A stretch of DNA of 64,000 nt from Dermatophagoides farinae (taxonomy: Eukaryota > Arthropoda > Arachnida > Sarcoptiformes > Pyroglyphidae). Below the pieces are notes generated by a model. That model saw nothing but the letters and a program-made list of their open reading frames with translations. It searched no databases and was not told where the DNA came from. The stretch's first letter is position 1. Each line of letters starts with the position of its first letter. The DNA lies in contig NC_134677.1 in the NCBI RefSeq assembly GCF_024713945.1, positions 8,764,001-8,828,000 of the forward strand, written 5' to 3'. Shown piece after piece: positions 53,099 to 64,000 of the stretch. Position numbers and translations under genes: made by a program.

Positions 53099-56000
53099 AT
53101 GTCAACAAACGCCGTCGTTGGCGGACATTATGGTAGTCCGCTTGATGGCAGTCAACCATCACAACCACCACCTGGTTTAGTGGTGTCTGGTCCACCGGTT
53201 GTTGATCATACGACCGGCACGGCCGGTACGATAACATCACGCCATGATATTAATGAAATATTACAACAAATAATGAATATCACTGATCAATCATTAGATG
53301 AAGCACAAGCAAGGTACGTGTGTAAAAATTTTTCGATTCTTTTCTTTATGCTAATTTGGGGAAGGGTCATGAAGGTCGATCAAACAATAATAACCAGGCT
53401 TTTTATTGATGAATACGAAAAACTCTTTTTTCCATTGTTCCACATTGCAAATTGGTTGACAAAAAAAAGCCATACTACATCCAGGATCCAAATGTTTGGC
53501 CAATTTGTTCATTTCTCTGTTTGTGTTTCCTTTACACATTTGATTCAATTCGTTTTTCCCTCGCCTATCCTTTATGGTTGTGGTTGTCGTTTTTTATTTT
53601 CCTAAATCCGTTATCACATTATGTTCTATATTGATCCAACAAATAATAACCGCGTGATCCCCTTTCTTTTCTCTATGTGTGTTTCACTTTCGACAAAACA
53701 ATATCGGTATAGTTTATACCGAGGTCAATATGGTGCTGTAACTTTGGTGGATTTGACTTTTCAGCAGCTAAACACACACACGCACACACACAAACAAATG
53801 GTCACCAATTTTGGTGATTGTTTCATTCATTCATTGTGTTATAGCCATATTTTGCATTTGAAATTAATCGTAATGAAAATTGGATTCATTTTGTTGTTGT
53901 TGTTGCTGTCTGGATAATCATCATAATTTCACATTTCCAATGTTCCAAAATCATATTTTTTTTGTCCGTGATGATGTTGGTGTTGAACAACAACAAACAT
54001 CAAAACTAACGGCTGCAGCATGAGGTAGTAGTAGGTGGTGGTGTGTAAAAGTTTGGAATTTTCATTTTTTTTTTTTGATTCCAATCAAACTTTAGTATAG
54101 AAAAATCATATTGGTGCATTTGGTGTGTATGTATGTGTGTGTTTCAATAAATTTCGCTCCATTTTTTTTTCTATTTGTCCAGATTTTGTGAAAACTCAGA
54201 TTCGAAAAAGAGAGAGAGAAAGAAAAAGTCCTTGGACGATTCGATATCGTCATCGTCATCATCATCATCATCATAATCGTCATATCGACAAAAAGTCAAT
54301 TTTAAAAAAAAAGAAAAAAAATTTCTGTTTCTCATGCAGTTTTGACTTATTTTCAAAAAAACCAGAAAAAAAAGAAAGAAAACTGACTTTGCCTAAACAT
54401 ATATTGTGTATATGTATGGTGAGAGACAGTGTCAGTCAAAAAAATTTTTTTTTTGTTTTCCATTAGTTTTATATTTTTGAAGGAAATATTGTCAAAAAAA
54501 AAATCGTCGTTTGTGCAGCTTTACAAGCGCGAGGGAGATTGACACATTGTGTGTGTGTGTGTGTGTTTGAGTTGAGTATATGTCCGGCATGGCATTTGCT
54601 TGTCACTGTCGTCGTCATCGTTCATGGTCCGACCCTATGGAAATTGGAAAAAAAAATTCGCTACACGAGTTTTTTTTCACAGTGGGAAGCGAATGAATGA
54701 ATGAAAAAAAAACCGATTTTTCTCTACTTTGGCCCAGTTGCTCTCTTTTTTTTCTAGTTCTCTAATTCATTGTGTTTGTATTTGAGAGAGAGAGAGAGGA
54801 AAATATGTGGACCATCTGAGGTCCCTCTATATACATACACATGTGTGTTTGTCTCAGGTTTCTTGCAAAATTTGGTTTGAATGGCGGGACCATTTTATAC
54901 AATAAAATTTTTTTTTTTTTTTTGGCGCGCACCATTTGGTATAGAAAAATTCAAACTGTGACTTTTATATATACCTTTCTTTTCTTGGTGCACGATATTT
55001 TCATTCTTTTGCTTGTTTTTTTTTGTTTGTGTGGCACATAGTTCCATGACCTTAAGGGTACAATTGTCGCCGTCGATGATGATGATGATGATGATGACAA
55101 CAATTTTCGAATGAATAGAACAAATCAAGAAACGAATGAACACGAATAAAGAAATTTAAGTTTTTTTTCTTCACTGATCTTGATTTTATTTTTCTTCATT
55201 TTTTTTTGTTCTGGTTGTTATTACCATCGTTATCAAATCAAGATCGATACTGGCCAAAAAAAAATGGTCACAATTATCATTACCAAAATATCAACGTCGA
55301 TAAAGTTTTGGTGGTTAGTTTGAATTTAAATTATTATAAAATTCAACATATGCACACACACACACACACAATGGTTCCACCCAATCAATCGGGTATTTGT
55401 GTGGCCATTCTCATTCAACAAAATGTGTGTGTGTGTTTGTTGTTCCATATTCATTCAATAAAAAAATAAAATCAGCCTTGGAACATGGTGTATTTAAGGT
55501 GGTTATGTTGGCACATTTGTTGTTGTGTTTCATTTGTGTTGTTATCGAAGCAAGTGAAAAAAAAATGTATTTTTCTTACCATGTATTATAATGGTGCAAG
55601 AAATACCAGGGAAAAGCTTGATTATTTCTTAATTACTTTGCTTCACTGGCTTTTATTGGATTTGGTGAGATTTTTTTCTTCTTGTTGTAAAGAAAATTTT
55701 TTTTTTTTTTTTTTTGATTTTTTCTTCTTCATTGAACTCGATTGATTTTTTTTTCTCTTTCTGCTATTGTATTGTTTAGGTTTTTTTTTATTTTATTTTC
55801 CAATTCACATTGAACAACAAGTTTTGAGCTTTAAAATGTTGTGTGTGTTTTTTTATTATTTATAACAAGATTAACTAGCGTTTGTTCTTGTTGTTTTGTT
55901 GAATCTATGTGTGATTGGTAATTTGAGATTTCTGTTTTTGGTTGTTGTTGTTGTTGTTGTTGTTGCTGTTTTGTTCATTCATTTTTATTATTCTACTACT

Positions 56001-59000
56001 TTCTCTTGTATTTCTGAATAATTTTTTTTTGTGCGAGAATTTTTCCATTTCTCAGTTTCGGTTAGTTAAGGTCAAGTGCAAGGACGCGGCTCATTAACAT
56101 TATATTTTCTTTTATATGGATAAAAAAAAGATTCGAAATGACCATTTCTATTTTTTTTTTTTTTTTACACATTGATGACAATTAGTGCCACTTGACTTTT
56201 TGTGTTTTCAAAAAATTATTATTGACGATGAAAAAAATCCATTGAAATTTATATCATTCTCTCACCATCCAATTGATGATGATAGGTTTCAATCGTCAAA
56301 TTCTGTTTCATTGACAATAACAACAACAATAACAGAAAGAACCACCACCATGGGTGGTGTGTTTGGTACTTAGTAACGATATATTGGGTGACAATATTTT
56401 TCTTTTATATCAGAGGTCATGATATATTTTTTTTTCTCTAAACATCTGTTGCTTTTCAATATTTTTTACATTTCAAATATGTTCCAAGGTTACCCACTAC
56501 CATTAGCCATTGGCCACGACAAGCATCATTGCCCATTTTTTGTTTGTTTGTTTGTTTGTTTGCTTCATTTGTAAAAAAACTCGTTCATCATTCGCTTATT
56601 TATGAATGGTAAAATTATTCATTATTTATATGAATAATTTTCAATGAATTCATTCACTTGTTGTGTTTATATTTTTGTATCCTGCTGCTGCTGCTGTTGC
56701 TATCGTATAATGGTATCTTATTATTGCGTTGGTGGTGGTTGTGGTTGGCGTTGTGTGACATCCATATCAATCGTATTTTTTTTCGCTAGCTGATTATGAT
56801 TGAGATGGATCGGTTTTTCGTTTATAGCTTAGTCAGTATTTTTTTTTCGTTGAATAATGTGTTTGATTCATTCGAAACACTTGTTGATATTGTAGGCGTA
56901 TTTATATTATTCCAATGATGATGATGATGATGATCATCATTCTTATTCTGATTCGGTTGTGTTGATTTGTGTCTGTTTGTATCAAGAATGATTTTTTTTT
57001 TTTTGCTTTTCACGCCCAATTAGCAATGTTTATTGATGATCTGTCGTATTATGGTGATGGTAAATATTTTTCAATGTTAAAAGAATATTCTTACGTCGTC
57101 TTCTTAATAATAATAATCAGTGTCATCATACCGATGATGAATTGATGTTTTTTTTTGATGATGATGATTGTGTGTGTGTGTGATGACAATCGGTGTGTGT
57201 GCGTTACGAATAATTCATTTTTTTTCGAGCAGCCAATTCTTTTCATTGGTTATTGTTTGGTAAAAGAATTTTTCTTTATTTTTTCATTTTTAACACTGTT
57301 TTTCTCATCAGATTTCTATTGTCACATTTGTTCAGTGATCATCATCATCAAATATAAATGAATGATGATGGATTTGGCATGAAAATATTCATCATTGATG
57401 TGTGTATGATCGTCATCTTTCGTTTTTATTCTTGCACATCGACATTGTTCACAGATTTAGATTATTCAGGATTTTTTCACTTGTTCATCAACTTTATTTG
57501 TAAATGTGTACGTGTGTGTGTATTTAAGGATCAGATATCAAGATTTGGCTTATGATGTGATATTTTTTTTTGTTCGTCATTTCGTTTAGTTTTGCGATTC
57601 AATTTGATGATAGTGCGAATGGTGTACATACAGAACAACATTTAAAAGTGTGTGGTTAAGAGACATTCCAATCCTCCACATTTCTATGAAAGAAAGGAAA
57701 AAATGGCAACAAAAAAAAACACAGAGAATGAAATGAACCTCGAATTTGAAATAAAAAGATTACTGGTTGAATGAAGAATGAACCAAAAAAAAAAGAGAAA
57801 GTGATTCTTACGCAACCGAATTTATTCCTCTTTTTTTGTATGTCCTATGTGTGATTCTGGTTCATTCACCATTTTTTTTATTCTTGGTTTGTTTTTTTTC
57901 GTTTTGTTTCTTATGAAAGAAAAAAGTTTGAGGAACAAAAATGTTTTTAGTTGTCGTCATATATTGATGATGACAAGTGGTGAACAAACAAACAAACAAA
58001 CAAAAAATGTTACAATTTTTATACATTTAAAAATACACATTTTACCCGCCAAATGATAACTGTGAATATTTATTCTTATTGGGTAGAAAATGTGATGGTA
58101 GTAAATACCAAGCACCGGGCTAAAGAAGAAAAAAAAATGGTGATGAGATATCGCACTCAGTGGCTGACTGGCTGGCTGAATAAGGCAAACGACCAAAAAC
58201 TACACACTTGACGATTCTCATCTCGACAATTTTGTAGCCAAAAAGAAGAAGAAAAAAAACTGAATTTTCAAACTTTGCAAATTCTCTCTAGTTATTTTGA
58301 TGATGCTAAATTTAGACAACATTTTAAGGGAGTTTTAGAAAAGAAAGAAAAAGATTTTCTGTTTTTTTTTCTTTTTTTGGTACATTGTACATGATTTGTT
58401 TGTGAGTTGCAGTTTGTTGAATTTTTCGTCATCATCATCATCATCCGCAACCAACCATTGGCCTGTGCCACCAGAATAGTTTTTTTTTTTTTTGGTTTTG
58501 TTTCTTCTTTGGTTATTCTCATGGATCTTTCTCACTGATCAAGTTGACACTTTTTTTCACTAAATATTCCTAAAAATACACATAAATAAATATGGCTAAT
58601 CAACCAATGCTTGTTGCTATGTTGTCAAACGGATGAGATAGTAAGATTGATGGGATAGCAAAAGTGATCACTAAAGATCATCAGATTTCTTTATTTTTCG
58701 TTTTTTGTTTTATGGTTTCATCCGTCATTGATGACGACAATTAAGCATCATATCAATTTTTCTCGGTCTTGGTGCATGTGTGTGTGAACCAAAAAATTCA
58801 ACCATGTGTGTGTGTGAATATGTGTGCCCAAGAAACAACACACATTGACTTTTGATAAAAGTCCAGATTTTGTTTTTGTAGATTTGAAAAAAATCTGGTC
58901 AATACTTTGATGAATTTCGTTTTGCATTCACTTTGTTTTTCAATTTCTTGGTAAATTTATTAATTACAATTATAACAATTATAATATGGTCTTCATCAGC

Positions 59001-61449
59001 AGTTTATCTGGATTTTGTGTTTTTCCGTAATTTTTATTTGATGTTTGATGATTGAATGATGATGATGATGATGATGATTATAATTGATATATATTTGTAC
59101 TATAAATACAGATGTGTGTGTGTGTGTATTTAATATTTCAAGGATGATGTTGATGATTATGATTATGGTGAATGATGATGATGATGATGATGATAATGTA
59201 GGAAACTATATTACCCGTTTATATGCTAAGGATATTATTATTTGGTGATGGGCTGAGTTATTGTTAGATGATGATGATGGTGAGAATTTTTTCTTGTTTT
59301 TTTTTCTTGATCTTTTTAATTAATTATTATTATAACCAAGTGTTGATAATGTTAACAATTTTATCATTCTTTTGTTGTTATTGCTGGTTGTTGTTGTTGT
59401 TATCATTTTTTTTTTTTCGTTATAGTTATTGTATATGTGTGTGTGAATCCTTGATACTTTTTTTTTGGCTAATCCATCATCATCATAATCATCATTGTGT
59501 TTTGTTGGTTTTTGGGGTATTTATCGTTGGAGAGAAATTTTTTTTATTTTTATTTGGCATCTGCCTACAAGGCGTTTTCATCATTCATTTTAATACCTGT
59601 GGATTTTAATGTTTTTTTACTTGATACAATAATCAAATAGAACGAAAAAAATGAAACCAAAATTTGAATTGAAATGAAAATGAAAAAAAAAATTCATGAT
59701 TTGCTCATTGTCGACTGTCGTTGTACTCATAATGATGATGATGATGATTTTTTTTTCGCTTGCATTGCATCTATTTTTGGCCTTTTAATACACACACACA
59801 AAATGAGACAGTCAGAGAGTGAAAAAGCACAAAATTTCACATTACCACCGCTTAATGTTTGTATGAAATTTTCGTTTTTTGTTTTGTTTTATTTTGTTTT
59901 TGTTTTTCCATTGCAAAATTTTTAAGGAGAATTTTTTTTTCGTTGTTGTTTTTATTGAAGAAGAATTGAATTGAAAAAAAAATTCGATACTAAATGTAAA
60001 TTCTGTATACACACCATGTACACACACATGCATTTTTTTCTGAATGAAAACAATTCCAGATTGTGTTGAGCCAACTTGTGGCTTCAGAGAAAAATTTATC
60101 CAGCAACAACAGCAAAAAAAAACAAAACAAAACAAAACAAAACAACATCACATTACATTTTGTGTATGTGTTTTTGAATGAAATTTTCGATATGATGATG
60201 TTGGTGTTTATCATATATATGGAAAAAGAATGAAAAACACAATGGTTATGATGATGATGATGATGATGAGCAACATTATAATGCATATGTTGTGGATTCT
60301 TATTTTTGGATGTTATTATACACACACACACACACACATAAACAACAACAACAAACACACAGAGATTGAGAATTACAAAAAAAAAGTTCATTTGCGTTTA
60401 CATATTCTTTTCATTATTTGTGATTATTATACAATTTTTTGTGTTTAGGTTTGAAAATAATGATGAAAATGTGTGCGTGTGTGTGTGTGTGTGTGTTTAA
60501 ACCAATGGAAAAAATTTAAATTCAAGAATATTCAAGTTTTTTTTTCTTTCTGTGGATAATTTGATGATTTTCGGTTTTTTGTTTTGTTCGTTTGCAAAAT
60601 ATATTTTTCTTCTTTCTACTTCGTGTGTGGTGTTTGTTTTTGGTTTTTACCATTTTAAAACCAATTTTGAGAGAATGGAAAATCTTTACGAAAACCACAT
60701 ACACACACACACACACACACACATTATATGAACGTGGTTACGAATAAATAGCTCGAACGAACAAATCACATTCATAAGAATCCATTCCGCATCAAAACAT
60801 TTATGATTGTTGTTTGTTCGTTTGTAGATTCGTTTTCCGTTTTACGCTTTTTTGATCGCTTCATTGTTTGTTTATTATATGGCCAAGAAGAAGAAAAACA
60901 TTTGAATGATCGTTACAAACACTACACAGGCAAAAAAAAACAGGACCGACCGTCATGGAACGGTAACGGATTTTCGTTTCTGTGGCTACAGTTAACTCAA
61001 TCGGAATAAGTGTTTTTTTTTTGGCTGGATACTACGTTTTTTTTATGATCATTTTCTTTGTTCCACACACGCCACATTAAATAGTAGTAGACAAACAAAC
61101 ACAATAAACAGTGGAAATTGATTGAAAATCGATTGAAATGTTTGCTTGATTTAACATTAAATCAAACACACACACACACACATACACAGTGTCTATAAAA
61201 CTGAATTAACCTAATAATCATCATTATCATTAAATCCATAACCCCATTCATCGATGATGATGATGATGATGATCGACCTTTTTATTCAATTAAATATAAC
61301 CTTTTAAATTTCATTGAAATTCCCAATTGAACTAATTTTTTTTCTTTTCGTTTTACAAAAAAAAAACAAACACAGGAAACATACGTTATATTGTCATCGT
61401 ATGAGACACGCGCTCTTCAGCGTCCTCTGTGAGATTAAAGAGAAGACTG
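53099..61449 (+). CDS. exd: Extradenticle/PBX TALE-homeodomain protein (first two coding exons, partial)
   Basis: Coding exons are 53099-53313 and 61376-61449; the gene continues beyond the window. Exd/PBX proteins are TALE homeodomain cofactors that bind DNA with Hox proteins and with Homothorax/MEIS, which controls their nuclear entry. Exon 1 encodes a short Gly/Pro-rich leader and then the start of the PBC-A domain: DINEILQQIMNITDQSLDEA (Drosophila DIGEILQQIMSISEQSLDEA). The junction AG|G restores Arg and continues in exon 2 with [20 protein letters not shown], matching PBX [20 protein letters not shown]. The last donor (ACTG|GTGAGT) leaves phase 1, consistent with the Val that follows KEKT in the family. 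About 96 of an expected 350-400 residues are visible; PBC-B and the homeodomain lie to the right. The three changes in the PBC-A core (N to Y, K to R, P to H) are unusual. Confidence 0.93.
53314..61375 (+). other. exd: Giant intron of Extradenticle gene (8.1 kb)
   Basis: The donor is GCAAG|GTACGTG and the acceptor CACAG|GAAAC, interrupting the PBC-A domain. No gene within it is recognised; its short reading frames come from T-runs, GT/GTT repeats and GAT repeats. Notable tracts are GTT at about 55940-55965, TTTG at about 56535-56560, GAT near 59057 and 59175, AAAAC near 60119-60143 and AC at 60701-60722. The plus strand is strongly T/G-rich. Confidence 0.9.
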
Positions 61450-64000
61450 GTGAGTATTTTTTTTTCAATTTCATTTTCTCGTTATTTATTCAGCATATTC
61501 GACACACAGACACACAAAAAAAATTATTTGTTTTTATTACTTATAAATGAATGAATGAATATGCATATATAAAACCTTAATTTATCCATCATCCATCCAA
61601 AGAGATTCTGTTTAGTTTCGCTATATTAAAGATGATTATTATATGGATGAACAGAATCCATTAGTCTAATAATAATGATGATGATGATGATGATAATGGC
61701 GATCCATTAGGCGATTTTTATGTTATTATACAGACTTTACTTGCATATATGGACAAATAAGATGTTATAATTCAAATCAAATTGTACAACGAAATTAGTC
61801 GTGTGTTGAGTTAGAATCGATCAATGATTATTATCAAATGGTCGAAATGAAAATCGAGTAATTGAACATGATTGAGTTACCAGAAAACTAGTGAGAGAGA
61901 GAGAAGAGATGGCCACATGAATGTATTTATTTGTTCTCGATGGATATTGATCGATAATTTTTTCTCTGCATTCATCATTTCTGTTGTTTTTCTGTGAATA
62001 TTCATTCATTTGTTCATTGTTTTTTTTTCATATTAATCAGGTTTTCTTTTTTTTTCTTCTGATCGTCATTAGACATGCCAACAGCGGTGAACAGTGTTCA
62101 CAAATATGGCACATATTGACATTCCTGAAACTTATTGAAACGAACCAGAATGTTCATCATCACATACTGCTGTTGATGGTGACAATAATTCTGGAATTTC
62201 TGGAATGATTATGTGTGACCTTTGTGTATGAATCAGTGGTATTCAACAAATTCTTCATTCTACGGTTACCAATGGTTGAAATATCACTTGATGAAATTTT
62301 TTTTTTTTTTTTTTTTGCCGAAAAAGCCAAAGAATTTTTTTTTTTGCTATACACATTTTGTGTATACAAGGCCGTATCTATTTCAAACCATTCAATGAAC
62401 CTTGTTCATTCTATCTATCCATATCCAAATGGAAATTCATGCATAATAATAATTCCATACATAGCATCGTATCGATAATTTTTTTTCTCTCTTTCTCTCT
62501 CTCCAATTTCATCATCATTATACAAAGCCATTGTCGTAAATTGTCATAGTTTGCTTTTCACATTCACTATGTGTGTGTGTGTGTGTGTGCAATGTTTGTT
62601 TTTGGATTCGTGGATTCTCTTTTTTCGTTTGCATACAACAACAAAAACAACGACAACGACAACGATGATGATGATGATGATGGTCGATAGTATTATGCAG
62701 ATTATCCTTTGTAAACATTATTATTATTATTATTCGAAAATATTCTCTCTACTAGAATATTTCCATGTTTTTATTGTTTCTCTTTATTCTTTATTCTGTT
62801 TGTTTGTTTGATATGATCGTTGTCATCATCATCATCATCATCAAAATTTTCCATCATAGTAATTAGATTTGTATTCTTCTGTGTTTATTCAGGATTCTTT
62901 TTAGGCTGTTGTCGTTGTTGTTGTTGTTGTTTGATTCTTGCTTTTATTTTTGCTTTCAAAATAAAACATACACACACGCATAAAAAGAGATGAAAAGATC
63001 TGGTTATTTTTACTTTGGTGGATTGTCGATATCATATAATATTGTTGCTTGTTTGTTCCAGGAAAAAAAATTCACATCTATTCATCGTTGTTGTTGTTTG
63101 ATGGTTGGTTGGTTGTTCGCTCGGATGATCCGAATAAATTCTGTTGTTTGGTTTTTGTTTTTCGAGGCTCATCATTTCTTTGGTCGGTCCGTTATAGCTG
63201 ATGTGTGTGTGTTGTTGTTGTTGTTGTTGCTGCTGCTGCTGCTGTTGGATCGATGCGACTCGTTTTAGTTTGATTAAATTGTCTATGTTTGTGTATGGAT
63301 GTCGTGTTTTTTCTTGTTTCATTTTTCTGGTTAGTGTTGTATGTGAAGGGGACATGATTTTGTTAGTCACAATGTTGAAACAGTGTGAAACAAGACAGAA
63401 AAAAAATTCTATCTCGAAAATTGTGTTCAATTCTTTTTTTTCACTATCTGGTTTTCTTGTTCGTTCAACTCTTCTTGTTGGTTGGTTGTTCATTCTTGAA
63501 TCCACACCATTGCCATCATCATCATCATGATGGAATCTATGGTTTTTTCATGTTTTTCAGAGATTGCCAATGTTGCCATTATCTGGTCGCTGTGTCGTTG
63601 TTGTTGTTGTTGTTGAGCAGCTCATTTTTTTCGTTTATTCATTCAACCAGTCAAACGAATTGGACTGCTTTTTTTATCTCTTTGGTCTTTGTTTTCACTG
63701 TTTTCTTTTGTTTTTTTCCCTTAGCGATTGACGTTTATGTTTTTTTGTTGTTTTGTTTTGTTTTCACAGTTTTTAGGTTTTCATTTTGAACAACGACGAC
63801 GACGATGATGATGATGATGATGGCAAGAAGAATCTGAACCAGAACAAAAAAAACTTGCAACTGGAGAAACAGAGAAACAAAACAAACTTATCTTGTTTGT
63901 AACTTTTTTTTTCTCGTTTCTCCAACACACACACGCATTGATCTTTTGGCACATTTTTCTTTTCTTTTGTTCTTGGTTCAGTTTATATTTTTTTTTTTTT
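61450..64000 (+). other. exd: Next Extradenticle intron, running off the window
   Basis: From the donor at 61450 to the window edge no PBC-B or homeodomain sequence appears, so this intron is longer than 2.5 kb. It contains T-runs, GT tracts (about 62571-62589), GTT/GCT repeats near 63210-63245 and GAT/ATC repeats. The Cys-Val, poly-Leu and poly-Cys reading frames are repeat translations. Confidence 0.85.

Noticed and set aside
54021-54041. let-7-like string (TGAGGTAGTAGTAGG)
   Set aside because: It departs from let-7 after the first 10 bases, and no complementary CTACCTC arm occurs within 100 bp on either side, so no precursor hairpin can form.

Overview
This is a 64 kb piece of an AT-rich animal genome. 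The spliced genes have very short introns (about 55-80 bp) in the housekeeping genes, all with GT-AG boundaries, and the non-coding DNA is packed with T-runs and (GAT/ATC)n, (GT/CA)n and (GTT)n repeats. The gene content (SNX17, RABL6, LMX1-type LIM-homeobox, SIN1, Extradenticle/PBX) is bilaterian. The compact style, the codon bias and a pair of small secreted Gly-rich proteins suggest a small-genome arthropod, most likely an acariform mite of the dust-mite/scab-mite kind. That species guess is inference; the protein identities come from recognisable family sequence. No bacterial genes, CRISPR array, complete transposon, tRNA or rRNA was recognised.

Layout. 1-1402 (+): the last four exons of a sorting nexin 17 gene, entering from the left. 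1519-3631 (-): a RABL6 (Rab-like GTPase) gene, tail-to-tail with SNX17, with a probable untranslated exon upstream. 3865-19001: about 15 kb without recognisable coding sequence, rich in microsatellites, including a 112 bp CT tract. 19002-33917 (+): an LMX1-type LIM-homeobox gene of six coding exons; the first (LIM1) is separated from the rest (LIM2, homeodomain, tail) by a 12.3 kb intron. 35381-35782 (-) and 37596-38184 (+): two small, divergently oriented, two-exon paralogues for secreted Gly-rich proteins. 39244-41807 (-): a complete six-exon SIN1 (MAPKAP1, TORC2 subunit) gene. 41808-53098: about 11 kb of non-coding DNA, probably including the 5' region of the next gene. 53099 to beyond 64000 (+): the first two coding exons of an Extradenticle/PBX homeobox gene, separated by an 8.1 kb intron; the remaining exons lie outside the window.

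Two architectures alternate. Housekeeping trafficking/signalling genes (SNX17, RABL6, SIN1) are compact, whereas the two homeobox developmental regulators sit in long non-coding surroundings with giant introns, as expected for genes with distributed cis-regulation. The genes do not form an operon or a shared pathway. Local relationships are the convergent SNX17/RABL6 pair with overlapping 3' ends, and the divergent Gly-rich pair, which probably arose by inverted duplication and may share regulatory DNA.

I did not find a clearly novel biological system. The most worthwhile leads are the divergent Gly-rich gene pair with a 13-bp hairpin near its centre of symmetry, the overlapping 3' ends of SNX17 and RABL6, candidate untranslated 5' exons marked by strong orphan splice donors, (GAT)n repeats that appear as poly-Asp/Ser/His in the local proteins, and unusual substitutions in the PBC-A region of Extradenticle.
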